64,000 nt of DNA from Arsenicibacter rosenii (GCF_001870735.1 NZ_MORL01000013.1:62001-126000), one strand, 5' to 3'; counted from the stretch's first letter, positions 33,870-43,739 are shown. The notes: generated from the sequence alone by a model not told the origin. Program-made: numbers and translations.

Positions 33870-36197
33870 TCACCATTCCGGTACACTGTCGCTGACCGGC
33901 AGTCTGGCACTGATCTCCATCAATTTATCAGGACGTATTCCCAATTGACTGTTAGCAATCAATTGATCGATCTCACTCCGGCTAAAGCGTGCATGATACT
34001 CCATAAAATGCCGGTCGAAATCGTTCAGTGCAGCGACTGTTTGTTGCGTTAACGATAGATCAAAGGCAGTCAGTGCCCATTCATGATAAACCTGCCGGTT
34101 GAACATAAACCGCTCGCCTTCCGGCACGGCACTGATACGGGAGATGAAACCAGGCAAATCACTGATCCGCTGATAGGCTTGTTTCACGGATGCAAGATGC
34201 TCGATTAAACCACGGGTTGTCAACCGGTTTGTCAGCGAATAGACCGCTTGTTTATCCATTCTGAAAGCCGCTGCCTGTGCCTGCATAATCAGCGGGAGCT
34301 GCCATTCCGGCTGTAAATCAGCGGCCCGTCTGTAAGCGTCGAGGGCGTTTTCCGGTTTCCCCTGCGATAGGTATGCATCGCCCAGCAGCATCCATGTAGC
34401 CGGTCGTTTCGGACCATCAATGGCCATTGATTGTTGAATGGCCTGAACTGCCTTACCGAATTCTCCCGCCGAACTGTGTAAAGAGGATACCCGAAGTAAT
34501 AAGCGTCCGTAATCCGGTTGCTCAAGGCGTTGGTTTTCCATGACAGCCAATGCCTGATTATAGCAAAACTTTTTGGCCTCAATCGGTGCGTTTGGTTCCT
34601 GCCATACACTTATGGCAAAATCTGCCACCAGGTCTGCCACTTCATAACGGCCAATAATACTCTGATCATAAATCGCTTTCAGCTTATTCATTCGTTCAAA
34701 ACCATTGGTTTCTGTAACCTGGCTATTCAGCTTTTTCAGGGTTAGACCAGCATTGATGCTCACATAACCAAGCCAGGCAATAAGCGCGGCAAGGCCAATC
34801 TTAACGGCATTCCTTCCTTGTGCCAAAAACCGGAAAATAGTACCGGCACGCTGGTCCGTTTCTTTCCCCACAAAGCCTGTTAACAGAAAGAAGAATTGAG
34901 CCGCCAGCAAATTATCCGGATTCAGTAAACCGAAAATAAAATACCCCCCTCCTACAGCCAGCAACACGCCAGCTTCGGGAGCAGAGAAAGAACGTATTTT
35001 CAACAAGAAAAATACCCATATGGCTAACCAGGCAATTATACCGGGAATACCGGCCGAAAAAGCCCACTCCAACGGTACACAGTGGATTCGGTCATACCAT
35101 TCTGTACCATCTCCTGCAACCAGATCCGCATCATAATTTTTCGGAAACGCATAACTGTAGTTTTCCTGTCCCCAGCCCCGCAGCGGATGGTCAAGAAAAC
35201 TCCTGAATGCCATAGCATTAGTAATTTGTCTGGCCGGCAGCGTGTTATTACCACCTGAAAGATTGGTTAACCGGTTGACGCCGGCAATAGTCTGAAAAAG
35301 CGGTTTACGTTGCAGCAGCCAGTAGCTGCCGACCAGGCTGATAACGGCCATTCCGGCCACTCCGATGAGTAATGGCAGCGACCGGAAACGGTTCCATAAC
35401 CAGGATAAGCCCCAGAGTACCAGTCCTCCGCCCAGCCCCAATATGCCGGAACGAGCTCCTGATAAAACAATTCCCCAACTTAAAGCAACGCAAACAAACA
35501 GGATTACCGGGATTCTGATCGTAGTAGAAATCCAGGTTGCTTTTGTGCCAATATAGATGGCCAGAAAAATATGTATCAGTAAATAGGCAGCCAGAAAAGC
35601 AGGTTGTCCGACAGTGGCAACAAAACGGTAATGGTCTCCCAGCCAGCCTGTAGGACTTACATATCCGATAACCAATACACTTAAGGCAATGGCTGTTGAT
35701 GCTATGAAAAGCCAGTCCCATTGTTTCGATGTTAGTCCCGTACCGGATACAACCAGGGCATATAATCCGAGATGCAGATAGCCGGTAAACCCTTCCATAC
35801 GCATAAACCCGGAAAAGATACTTTGTGCAGGGTCAACGCCGGCCGTGTCAGCCAGCGCAACAATCAGCAGAAACAGAATAAGGCTCAGTTGTAGCCATGA
35901 TCCGCTTGCGTTGTGACGTGCGGGTAAAAACAACCATAGCAATGCCATTCCTTCGGCGAGTATCCGGAAATAAAGGCCGCGAATGGCCACAAATCCAAAA
36001 AAAGATGACGCGCTATAAACAAGGGGTGTGAAAAGGCTTAGCAGCAACAAAAAAAATATACTCTTCCGGATAAATTCCCCTTTACTGCCTTTTACCTTGT
36101 TTCCGTTGCTTAAGTCTGTTTCTTTGACCGCAGGTTGCGGCTTCAGACTGGCTGTTTGTTTTTTTCCGGACTGACGTGTTGTCATCATTTTTGCCAT
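33870..36197 (-). CDS. O-antigen ligase-like membrane protein with C-terminal TPRs
   Basis: This 775-residue protein has about 12 membrane helices. The Wzy/O-antigen-ligase core (PF04932) is recognisable from GIVLSGARSGILGLGGGL, the periplasmic loop HPLRGWGQENYSYAFP and YDRIHCVPLEWAFSAGIPGI. A C-terminal region of about 300 residues holds TPR-like repeats (RPATWMLLGDAYLSQGKPENALDAYRRAADLQP). Such proteins join polysaccharides to lipid A core, polymerise them, or transfer glycans to proteins. I start it at the ATG at 36197; an in-frame codon at 36275 would run through a hairpin. No other polysaccharide gene is adjacent, but a large secreted protein gene is directly upstream. Confidence 0.83.
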   Translation of the reverse strand: MAKMMTTRQSGKKQTASLKPQPAVKETDLSNGNKVKGSKGEFIRKSIFFLLLLSLFTPLVYSASSFFGFVAIRGLYFRILAEGMALLWLFLPARHNASGSWLQLSLILFLLIVALADTAGVDPAQSIFSGFMRMEGFTGYLHLGLYALVVSGTGLTSKQWDWLFIASTAIALSVLVIGYVSPTGWLGDHYRFVATVGQPAFLAAYLLIHIFLAIYIGTKATWISTTIRIPVILFVCVALSWGIVLSGARSGILGLGGGLVLWGLSWLWNRFRSLPLLIGVAGMAVISLVGSYWLLQRKPLFQTIAGVNRLTNLSGGNNTLPARQITNAMAFRSFLDHPLRGWGQENYSYAFPKNYDADLVAGDGTEWYDRIHCVPLEWAFSAGIPGIIAWLAIWVFFLLKIRSFSAPEAGVLLAVGGGYFIFGLLNPDNLLAAQFFFLLTGFVGKETDQRAGTIFRFLAQGRNAVKIGLAALIAWLGYVSINAGLTLKKLNSQVTETNGFERMNKLKAIYDQSIIGRYEVADLVADFAISVWQEPNAPIEAKKFCYNQALAVMENQRLEQPDYGRLLLRVSSLHSSAGEFGKAVQAIQQSMAIDGPKRPATWMLLGDAYLSQGKPENALDAYRRAADLQPEWQLPLIMQAQAAAFRMDKQAVYSLTNRLTTRGLIEHLASVKQAYQRISDLPGFISRISAVPEGERFMFNRQVYHEWALTAFDLSLTQQTVAALNDFDRHFMEYHARFSRSEIDQLIANSQLGIRPDKLMEISARLPVSDSVPEW

Positions 36198-36219
36198 GAG
36201 CAGAATTACTGTACTATAA

Positions 36220-36267
36220 CAGGCAAAGAGCTGTCGGGCGATGAGTAGCCCGACAGCTCTTTGCCTG
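36220..36267 (-). terminator. 20-bp perfect hairpin between the secreted FnIII protein and the ligase gene
   Basis: Positions 36220-36239 and 36248-36267 are exact complements (core AAAGAGCTGTCGGGC) around an 8-nt loop. It lies 12 bp after the FnIII-protein stop and 22 bp before the ligase ATG on the minus strand. It lacks a U-run, so it may instead stabilise or attenuate the RNA. Confidence 0.65.
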
Positions 36268-36279
36268 AAGGTCAATCTA

Positions 36280-39123
36280 TTACCTCACCAACCAGACGGT
36301 TTTCTCTGTATTTGGCGTGCTCACCTTAATATAATAAGAGCCTTTGGGGCCAATCAGCTGCAACGTTTGTTGTTCCACACTACGGGCCTGACCGACTTCT
36401 CGTTTATCCAGCAACTGTCTGGCGGCATTAAAGCCTTCGATTAACAACTTGCTGCCTGCTACCCCTTCAACCGAGACGGAAATAACCTCTGATTGTGTTG
36501 GTCTTGTGCTCAGGATAACACGCATCGGAGACGCTCCTGAAACCGTTGATTTGGTACGCCCTATTCCAGCGGCTGTTGCCGAGGTACATGTTGTCGAAAT
36601 ACCTTCACTGTAAGCACCGGTCAACGCCCCCTGATTATAAACAAGTAATGTATAGCTACCAGCCTGTGAAATGCCGTTTGCCACAACGTTATAGGTATCC
36701 GGAACACGGTATACATTACTGTAAACATACCCGGAAGGTCCGATAAACACAAATTCATTACCGTGTGCCACGGCTGCCAGGCCTGCCGCTGTAGTTGTCT
36801 GGCCATCCTCCGGACAGGTCAGCATGTCTGTCACCTCAAACGTATCAGGCACAAGGGGTTCATCGGCCGGTAAGACCGGAACACTGCTTTTCAGGAGGCA
36901 ACCGTCCTGATTGATAGCCAGTATTGTATACAAACCCACCTGACTGACACTAAACAGACCGGTACTATTCGTACTGATTTCGCCGGAGGGGGTTACAAAC
37001 GTATACGTCGGTGCGCCGGTTGTTTGTGCGGAAACACTTACTGAGTTGACCCCATCTCCTAATCGTCCTGATACATTTACTTGCGGGAATGGATAACTCG
37101 CTACCACCACAACGTTGGTAGTGCCTACTCCCAGGCAGCCTTCCGGTGATACACAACTCATTGAATAGGGGAATGTACCGACCGTATTCGTAGTCAGGGA
37201 AATGACAGGACCCGTTTGTCCGGTAGCCCATACGACCGTTCCGCTGTTACATCCACTGGCAGTCAGAGAGGCAATCTGATCAATACAAACGGTGGCACTC
37301 GCCGGAGAAAAGCTGATCATCGGAGCACTGGAAACCACGGTGTAAGTACCTAACCCCGTACTACCGTTTACATCTATTGCCGACACAGCGTATACGCCGG
37401 ACGCCAGGCCGGTAAACTGCCCTGTACTATTATTGAAGGTCTGCCCGTTTGCACTCAGGGAATACCTGTATGGAGAAAAGCCTCCGCTTGCCGTTACACT
37501 GATCAACTGATTACATCCCTGCTGACTGGAGGATGTCTGTACAGTAATGGATGAGGGTAACGTTGAGAATGTTTGGGATGTTGAAAAACCGGAAATATCG
37601 GTCGTTGAACAAGCACTGGCAATTTGCCATTCATACAGGGTGTTTGGCACTAATCCGCTTAACGAAAAAGTAAATCCTGAGACGGTTGTTGAAGACCAGG
37701 TCGTCCCGTTTATTGGCCTCCATTGAATAACCGCTGAGCCGGGCGAAGTCCATGACAAACTTGCCGTGGTGGTGGTCAGGCCGAAACTCCCCGCATTCGA
37801 AGCCGTATTGAGACAGGAGGTGGTGGTAAATGCTTTTGGTGTTGAATAGCCGGATGTCAGCGTGGTGGCACAAACCTGATCCACCTGGAATTCGTATGCT
37901 GTGCTGCCCCGGAGCCCGGTCAGTGAGTAAACTGTAGAGGTTACGTTGGTTACAGACCCTTCCCATGTGCTGTTCCCCTGTCGTCGCCACTGCACATTAT
38001 AATTATAAGGAGGCCAGTTTACCCCTCTTCCCCATCGGAGCGTGGTCGCATTTAATGTGGTGTTTGACACCTCAAGCATGATTGGCTTAGGACAATCACC
38101 CGATTGCGTAAACGAAACCGGTGTCCCGAAGGCAGAAACCGTCCCTGACGGGCAAACGGTAGCAACCCTGTATTCGTATACATTGCCGGGAGTCAGGTTT
38201 GTTAATTGATACGTGTTGCCGGTCAATCCGTTTACGGCATTCCATGCCCCCCCTTGTTGTCTCCATTCGAGAACATAATTACCGTTACTGGTTAATCCGG
38301 TCCAGACAAGATTAACACTTGTTGTATTTGCGACAGACGGATACATGCCACTGGCAATGTTTGCACAGCCTGTTGATGTCAACGATAAGGGCGCAACCGG
38401 AATGGATAGTACATTGCCACCTCCGCCCGAAACAATCACATTAGCCGGATCCGGGTAAGAATCAACCGGTAAAAAATAAATTTTCTGGTTCATTTCCGGC
38501 GCGCCACCACTGATGCTTATCGACGTTTTTGAGTAGTAATTTCCATTTGTTGAGGCTGCTATCCCGGCGGGCAATGTAACATTAAACGATGTAAATGATT
38601 TCAGGTTACTGGCTTTTACAGTAAGACTATATGACAAAGGGTCGCCAGTAAACGAAATGGATGGCGACGAGCTTGACAGATTCAGGATTCCGGCATTATC
38701 TGCCGTCACAAGTCCTGTGACGGTAATCACTACCGGTGCTGCTCCCGGACTGGTAAAGGTTATACTTGCAGGATAGGTACCAACCGATAGCCCTGCGTTT
38801 AATTTTAAAACAATCGGAAAACTGGAAAAAAAGGAACTGTTATTTGATGCGGTATAAGAGGTACCTAAACTAGCGGTGCCATCAGTGGATGTAAATGTGT
38901 ATCCGTTACCGGCACAGACAGCCGAAAGCGAAACACTGTTTCCGCTGTAACCGAATACACTTACATTAAAGTTATAAACCGATGGACCATTATTTTGGGC
39001 ATACGCCAGCGTTATGGAGGTCGGAGAGACAGAAATTGTCTGAGCACTTACGGCGATCGAACTAAAAAAGCTTAGTAAACAAATAAAACAGGCAAGGTGG
39101 CGAATAGGTAAAATTGCTTTCAT
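36280..39123 (-). CDS. large secreted multidomain protein: FnIII repeats, SprB-like and Ig-like domains, probable T9SS tail
   Basis: This 947-residue protein has a signal peptide (about residues 1-28). The order then is two beta-sandwich regions (about 29-250), three fibronectin type III-like domains (about 250-530, each closing with a pattern like VYEYRVATVCPSG), one SprB-like repeat (GGFSPYRYSLSANGQTF...GLASGVYAVSAIDVNG), and Ig/PKD-like domains. The C-terminal domain of about 80 residues ends KGSYYIKVSTPNTEKTVWLVR and resembles a type IX secretion sorting signal. It is probably a surface adhesin or matrix protein. The ATG at 39123 begins the signal peptide. Its residues are dominated by Ser, Thr, Gly and Val. 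Confidence 0.78.
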   Translation of the reverse strand: MKAILPIRHLACFICLLSFFSSIAVSAQTISVSPTSITLAYAQNNGPSVYNFNVSVFGYSGNSVSLSAVCAGNGYTFTSTDGTASLGTSYTASNNSSFFSSFPIVLKLNAGLSVGTYPASITFTSPGAAPVVITVTGLVTADNAGILNLSSSSPSISFTGDPLSYSLTVKASNLKSFTSFNVTLPAGIAASTNGNYYSKTSISISGGAPEMNQKIYFLPVDSYPDPANVIVSGGGGNVLSIPVAPLSLTSTGCANIASGMYPSVANTTSVNLVWTGLTSNGNYVLEWRQQGGAWNAVNGLTGNTYQLTNLTPGNVYEYRVATVCPSGTVSAFGTPVSFTQSGDCPKPIMLEVSNTTLNATTLRWGRGVNWPPYNYNVQWRRQGNSTWEGSVTNVTSTVYSLTGLRGSTAYEFQVDQVCATTLTSGYSTPKAFTTTSCLNTASNAGSFGLTTTTASLSWTSPGSAVIQWRPINGTTWSSTTVSGFTFSLSGLVPNTLYEWQIASACSTTDISGFSTSQTFSTLPSSITVQTSSSQQGCNQLISVTASGGFSPYRYSLSANGQTFNNSTGQFTGLASGVYAVSAIDVNGSTGLGTYTVVSSAPMISFSPASATVCIDQIASLTASGCNSGTVVWATGQTGPVISLTTNTVGTFPYSMSCVSPEGCLGVGTTNVVVVASYPFPQVNVSGRLGDGVNSVSVSAQTTGAPTYTFVTPSGEISTNSTGLFSVSQVGLYTILAINQDGCLLKSSVPVLPADEPLVPDTFEVTDMLTCPEDGQTTTAAGLAAVAHGNEFVFIGPSGYVYSNVYRVPDTYNVVANGISQAGSYTLLVYNQGALTGAYSEGISTTCTSATAAGIGRTKSTVSGASPMRVILSTRPTQSEVISVSVEGVAGSKLLIEGFNAARQLLDKREVGQARSVEQQTLQLIGPKGSYYIKVSTPNTEKTVWLVR

Positions 39124-39151
39124 GGGTAAGATAATTTGTGGGTTTGTGGGA

Positions 39152-39186
39152 TTGTCTGGTTTATGTGACTGTAACCTGCCAGACAA
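39152..39186 (-). promoter_or_regulatory. 5' leader hairpin of the secreted FnIII protein gene
   Basis: TTGTCTGG (39152-39159) pairs with CCAGACAA (39179-39186), and the stem continues to GGGATT/AATCCC with a 4-nt bulge. It lies 29 bp before the ATG on the minus strand, so the start region of the mRNA may be structured. No ligand or regulator is suggested by sequence. Confidence 0.3.
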
Positions 39187-39336
39187 CTAATCCCCCAATT
39201 ACCTTATTTATGGCTGCTCAGCCTACCATACTTTTACCAATGCTTGCTTTTTTTTTATCAATCCTGACATAAGTTTAATAAAATACGTTACGTCTTTTTT
39301 TGTTTATTGACTATAATATTCACACTAACTTTTCAT

Positions 39337-39344
39337 TAGCTTTG
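39337..39344 (+). promoter_or_regulatory. -7 box (TAGCTTTG) for the TPR histidine kinase gene
   Basis: TAGCTTTG fits TAnnTTTG and lies 25 bp before the ATG at 39370. No TTTG is found at the ideal -33 position. Confidence 0.45.
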
Positions 39345-39369
39345 AAGTGCACACTATGCGTAACTAAAC

Positions 39370-41112
39370 ATGCCACATATAGATACATTTAAGTATACAC
39401 TGCTGGTATTTTTTTTATTCATTGATATACGACCCGCATTATGTCAGATTTCACCAGGACTTCCGTTACAACCCCATAAAGTGACATGGGCAAATAAAGT
39501 TTATAGAGAATCCATTCAGAAAAAAGATTCAGCCCTGCTGGCAGAAGCATATTATTTATATGGCAAGATTTATCAGGCTGCCGGCGATGTGCTGACAGCT
39601 AAGCGCTTCTTTATGCGAGCGCTGCGTATTCAGGAAAAACAGGGAGTTTCTGAAGAATTAGCCAGACTATATTATCGGTTAGCAGACCTTGCTTTCAGGC
39701 AATTACTGTATAAAGAGGCCAGATACTACATTGACCTTGAATTCCGTATTGCCCGACAACTGGGGACCGACAAAGCACTGATCCGCGTATATGGAGACCT
39801 CGACCATTTGCACCGGACCGATTGGTCTCCGGCCAGCCTTCATTACCCGAAACCGAATATTGACAGTGCGCTTTATTATATCCGGAAAATGGAGCCGTTG
39901 TTATTACGCAGCAAAGATCCTGTCGTACTAACTGAATTTTACCGCTCAACCGGAGACCGTTTTCTGGAGGCTCGTAATACTAAATGTCTCTCTTATTACT
40001 ATAAAACGTTATGGTTTCACCAAAAGCATAAAAAAAGGTATGAAGAGGTGAATTCAATGTTACGAATAAGCCAGGCATATATTTCATTCAGGCAATTTAA
40101 AAAGGGGCTTGCCTGGTTGAGGAAAGCAGAAATAATTCAATCCGAATTACCATCGAATACCAGAAATTTCACCGCGTTAAAAAACTCATTTGCCTTAATT
40201 TACCATGCTTACTACCGTGGAACCGGTAATTGGCAAAAGGCCTATCAGTATCAGCAACTGCTTTTCGGGATTGTAAAACAGGAACTCGCATTTGACCGTA
40301 ACGGAGCCTTGTCACGCCTCAGTCTTGAATACGACACCGAAAAAAAGGAAGCCCGTATAAAACAGCAGCAACAAGAAATTGCCTTCCGCAACGAAAGCCT
40401 GAGAAATCACCAGCGCTTTATTATGGCGATGTCGGCTTTACTGATGATCACCATTGGAATGAGTGTTGTTTTTTTTCGCCTCTATCGCAAAAATCAGCGC
40501 ATCAGCCAGCGAAATGCCGATCTGGTGAAAGAACAGAACCACCGCGTTAAAAATAATCTCCAGGTAGTTTCCAGCTTACTGAGCCTGCAATCAAACCGGC
40601 TGACGGATACAAATGCGCAGAGAGCAGTCGAAGAAAGTCAGCTGCGTGTCCACACCATGGCTATTCTGCATCGTCGGCTGTATGACAGCGATGGTCTGGT
40701 CACCGTAAATCTGGCCGAATACCTTCCCGACCTCGTCAGAGGTGTTATCAATTCCTATGGCTATAACCAGATTGAGCCAGCCCTCGACATCCCGTCTGTA
40801 TACCTTACAGCCGACCAAACCCTGCCCGTTGGCCTGATTATTAACGAATTAACAACCAATGCCTGCAAGTATGCCTTTGCGGATAATCCCGACCCGTCTT
40901 TCCGGCTGGAGGTGAGGCAACACGGCAGACAACTTACGCTACAGGTAACCGATAACGGTCCGGGATGGAAGCAATTCCCCGATCACAGCCGTGTCAGAAG
41001 CTTTGGTCTACGGCTGATATCTTTGCAGGTATCCCAATTGCGTGGCACGTATTTCTTTGCCGATAATACACCACATGGCACTGCCTTTACGATGACTTTT
41101 TCAATTACCTAA
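39370..41112 (+). CDS. TPR-containing sensor histidine kinase, HisKA_2 family
   Basis: This 580-residue protein has a signal/anchor segment at the N-terminus, a periplasmic region of about 310 residues with TPR-like helices (AEAYYLYGKIYQAAGDVLTAKRFFMRALRIQE), one membrane helix (about residues 350-373) and a cytosolic kinase core. The phospho-acceptor is His391 in EQNHRVKNNLQVVSSLL, typical of HisKA_2/HWE-related kinases. The ATPase domain has NELTTNACKYAF and DNGPGW. It is followed 13 bp later by a LytTR response regulator, its evident partner. The N-terminal half uses visibly more A/T than the neighbouring genes. Confidence 0.92.
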   Translation: MPHIDTFKYTLLVFFLFIDIRPALCQISPGLPLQPHKVTWANKVYRESIQKKDSALLAEAYYLYGKIYQAAGDVLTAKRFFMRALRIQEKQGVSEELARLYYRLADLAFRQLLYKEARYYIDLEFRIARQLGTDKALIRVYGDLDHLHRTDWSPASLHYPKPNIDSALYYIRKMEPLLLRSKDPVVLTEFYRSTGDRFLEARNTKCLSYYYKTLWFHQKHKKRYEEVNSMLRISQAYISFRQFKKGLAWLRKAEIIQSELPSNTRNFTALKNSFALIYHAYYRGTGNWQKAYQYQQLLFGIVKQELAFDRNGALSRLSLEYDTEKKEARIKQQQQEIAFRNESLRNHQRFIMAMSALLMITIGMSVVFFRLYRKNQRISQRNADLVKEQNHRVKNNLQVVSSLLSLQSNRLTDTNAQRAVEESQLRVHTMAILHRRLYDSDGLVTVNLAEYLPDLVRGVINSYGYNQIEPALDIPSVYLTADQTLPVGLIINELTTNACKYAFADNPDPSFRLEVRQHGRQLTLQVTDNGPGWKQFPDHSRVRSFGLRLISLQVSQLRGTYFFADNTPHGTAFTMTFSIT

Positions 41113-41125
41113 CCTACCCCGTAAC

Positions 41126-41878
41126 ATGTCTGTTGTCAAATCACTTGCCATTTTACTCGTCGAAGATGATTTACTCACAGCCTGTGATATTCAGGAGACC
41201 CTGGAAAAAGCAGGACATCGAGTTACATCGATCGCGCGAACATACCAGGAGGCCCTTGCGGCTGTAAAGCAGCAGATACCCGATCTGGCGATCATGGATA
41301 TCCGGCTGGAAGGTTCGCCGGCCGACGGGATCATTACCGCCAAAGAGGTTATCCGCATCCATCCTATGCCCATCATCTATCTGACAGCCAGCTCCGAAAA
41401 GGAGACCGTCGACCGGGCCCGGGAAACGCTTCCGCTTAATTATATCATAAAACCGTTCAGACCGGCAGAGCTTCCCCGTCAAATTGAGATGGCTTATCAC
41501 TATTATGAACAAACCAGACAAACGCCAGGCAGTACAGGAATGTCATCCGACAGTATCTTTTTACCACTAAACAGGGGGTATCAGAAAGTACTCCGAAAAG
41601 ACATTTCCTTGCTCTGCGCCGATGGAGCCTATACCAGACTCATTCTTGCTCACTCCGACAAAACACATTTAGTTTCCATGAATTTAGGCTATCTGATGCA
41701 GTACTTCGATACCCACCCGTTTTTTAAAATTTCCCGTTCCTACATCATCAATCTGAACGAGGTTGAACGCATTGAAGGGAATTCTGTTTTTATTACAAAT
41801 TATCGCGAAGCCATTTCGATACCTGAAAAAATGCGGGCACTGCTACTAAGCCGGTTAAACGTCATCCGGACCCGATAA
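41126..41878 (+). CDS. LytTR-family response regulator
   Basis: This 250-residue protein has an N-terminal receiver domain with acidic pocket Glu13-Asp14-Asp15, phospho-acceptor Asp58 (IMDIRLEG), Thr88 in YLTAS and Lys109 (YIIKPF). The C-terminal LytTR DNA-binding domain (about 148-250) contains KDISLLCADGAYTRLILA and FFKISRSYIINLNEVERI. It would bind promoter DNA as a dimer after phosphorylation by the upstream kinase. It shares an operon with that kinase. The divergent FnIII-protein gene is an obvious candidate target. Confidence 0.94.
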   Translation: MSVVKSLAILLVEDDLLTACDIQETLEKAGHRVTSIARTYQEALAAVKQQIPDLAIMDIRLEGSPADGIITAKEVIRIHPMPIIYLTASSEKETVDRARETLPLNYIIKPFRPAELPRQIEMAYHYYEQTRQTPGSTGMSSDSIFLPLNRGYQKVLRKDISLLCADGAYTRLILAHSDKTHLVSMNLGYLMQYFDTHPFFKISRSYIINLNEVERIEGNSVFITNYREAISIPEKMRALLLSRLNVIRTR

Positions 41879-41883
41879 ATAAT

Positions 41884-41910
41884 GCGGGCTTAGCTGACCA
41901 ATAAACCCGC
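41884..41910. terminator. imperfect hairpin between convergent genes
   Basis: GCGGG (41884-41888) pairs with CCCGC (41906-41910), extended inward by TT/AA across one mismatch, in the 41-bp gap between the response-regulator gene and the convergent esterase gene. Confidence 0.4.
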
Positions 41911-41919
41911 CGGTATGCT

Positions 41920-42873
41920 TTACCGCCCGAAGGCCCAGACCAGAAAACCGGGCATAACGGCACTCCAGGTCTCCTGATTGTGCTGGCCGCCCTGTACTTC
42001 AACGTACCGGATCTGTTGTTCCTTGCGGTACCCTTTAGCCTCCAGCTCATGGATGATATCGAGCGTATCGTCGATGGAGTCAATGACGCCGTTGTTGTTG
42101 CGGTCGCTCGTTTCGTCGTCGGTGCCGGTCTGGAGCCAGAACTGAAGCGCCTTTTTGCCCGCGAGGGCAGGCGCCGGCGTCTGCCGGATAAGCACATGCA
42201 TGATACGGTCGTGATAGTCATTGTAAGCCGTACTGAAGGCTTTACTCCGCCACCAGAACGAACCGGAAAACACACCAACCCGCGAAAAACGGTCGGGATG
42301 GTGCCATACGATATCAAACGCCGACAGGCCACCAAGGGAGAACCCGGCAAAGGCTGTTTGTGCGGCATCGGCCGAAACAGCATATTGTTTCTGAATATGG
42401 GGCAAAAGCTCTGTCAGCACGAAATCCGTATACAATCCGGCCTTGCTACCCCGCTTCATGTAATCGGCCTGTGCGGCGGTACCGTACTCCTGAATCCGGT
42501 CTCCGGCATGAATCGCCACCACGACCACCGGCCGGATTACGTCTTGCTGATAGAGCGAATCCATTATTTCCTGTAACCGCAAACGGGGTAAATCCTGCCC
42601 GTCATTCAGGTATAAAACAGGGTAAGGGGCAGACTGGCTGTCGTATCCCGGGGGTAAAATAACTTCCAGCCGGACAGCCCGCTGTAAGGGCACTGAAAGA
42701 ACCGAATCAGCGACCAAAGTCGTTTGAAAAGCCGAAGCTGGTGAGCCTGTGAATGGTAACATTATGTATATAAACAACAGCCAGGTAAAACACATCAGGA
42801 ACAAATTTGGGCTTTTTTTCGACGGTCGCCAGCGCTTCCGGCTTTCTTTTTCTAAATTTTCGCTATTTTTCAT
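41920..42873 (-). CDS. putative esterase (PF00756-type alpha/beta hydrolase), exported
   Basis: This 317-residue protein has a basic N-terminus and one hydrophobic segment (CFTWLLFIYIMLPFTGSPASA), acting as a signal or anchor. The esterase domain follows: VRLEVILPPGYDSQSAPYPVLYLNDGQD, nucleophile motif AGFSLGGLSAFD, and a catalytic Asp/His towards the C-terminus (VQGGQHNQETW). Relatives include enterochelin-esterase and feruloyl-esterase-like enzymes. The ATG at 42873 is one of several possible starts; one at 42795 would begin just before the hydrophobic segment. It is divergent from the ligase cassette that follows. Confidence 0.82.
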   Translation of the reverse strand: MKNSENLEKESRKRWRPSKKSPNLFLMCFTWLLFIYIMLPFTGSPASAFQTTLVADSVLSVPLQRAVRLEVILPPGYDSQSAPYPVLYLNDGQDLPRLRLQEIMDSLYQQDVIRPVVVVAIHAGDRIQEYGTAAQADYMKRGSKAGLYTDFVLTELLPHIQKQYAVSADAAQTAFAGFSLGGLSAFDIVWHHPDRFSRVGVFSGSFWWRSKAFSTAYNDYHDRIMHVLIRQTPAPALAGKKALQFWLQTGTDDETSDRNNNGVIDSIDDTLDIIHELEAKGYRKEQQIRYVEVQGGQHNQETWSAVMPGFLVWAFGR

Positions 42874-43018
42874 GTGAAATTTCTGCGTTACAAACACCCG
42901 TTACCGATCAGTATACCGATTGTAGGGCAGAATGTTCACCCGGTTGCCGCCATCGGTTTCGGTTCGGATTTGCTCCGGTAACAGCCCTGGCGGCAGTGCC
43001 TCACTTAACACAAACTAA

Positions 43019-43723
43019 ATGCAGGAACGTTACTCTAAATGGTATTCGCATCACCTTGGTCGTGACATCGAAATGCTGACATTCGGCCATTGGGGGTATC
43101 CGGTTCTCCTTTTCCCGACATCGTTCGGCCGTTATTACCAGAACAAAGACATGGGGCTGATTGACTCGGTCCGGTGGTTTGTCGAACAGGGCAAAATCAA
43201 AATCTATTGCATCGACAGCATCGACACCGACAGTTTCTATGCCAAACATCTGCACCCGTCGGTGCGTATCCGGAATCATTTCTGGTACGACAAAATGCTG
43301 CATGAGGAGCTGCTGCCGTGGATGCAGCGCGAAGGCGGTGTCCATAAAATCGCGGTTGGCGGATGCAGTTTCGGTGGTTACCACGCCATGAATTTCGCCT
43401 TCCGGCATCCGGATGTAGTCTCGCATCTCTGGACCATGGGCGCGGCCTTCGATATCCGGTCGTTTCTCGACGGGTATTACGACGATACGGTCTATTTTAA
43501 CAATCCGGTCGACTTTATGCCCAATGCGCACCATGATCAGTTTCACCAGATGAAGATTGTACTTGGTACCTCAGAACATGATTTCTGTAAACCGGCCAAC
43601 ATCCGGATGTCGCAGATTCTGAACCGGAAAGGCATTCACCACTGGCTCGATATCCGGCCGTGGGGCCTGCATGACTGGCCTGTCTGGAAAGAAATGTTTC
43701 CACACTACGTCAGTGTCATGTAG
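43019..43723 (+). CDS. cytosolic esterase-like alpha/beta hydrolase, first gene of the ligase cassette
   Basis: This 234-residue protein is a compact alpha/beta hydrolase of the putative-esterase family without a signal peptide. The visible triad is Ser117 in VGGCSFGG, Asp188 in GTSEHDF and His218 in GLHDW. Short family members often act on activated acyl or peptide conjugates. It opens a five-gene, same-strand cassette with two ATP-grasp proteins, a carboxylate-amine ligase and an amidotransferase. A role in releasing or trimming the cassette's product is an inference from this setting. Confidence 0.85.
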   Translation: MQERYSKWYSHHLGRDIEMLTFGHWGYPVLLFPTSFGRYYQNKDMGLIDSVRWFVEQGKIKIYCIDSIDTDSFYAKHLHPSVRIRNHFWYDKMLHEELLPWMQREGGVHKIAVGGCSFGGYHAMNFAFRHPDVVSHLWTMGAAFDIRSFLDGYYDDTVYFNNPVDFMPNAHHDQFHQMKIVLGTSEHDFCKPANIRMSQILNRKGIHHWLDIRPWGLHDWPVWKEMFPHYVSVM

Positions 43724-43739
43724 CCGTATCCGGCAATTT

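Noticed and set aside
39210-39272. 20-codon hydrophobic ORF between the FnIII protein and the kinase
   Set aside because: Too short to support, with no ribosome-binding site or conservation evidence; the T-rich DNA alone explains its hydrophobicity.
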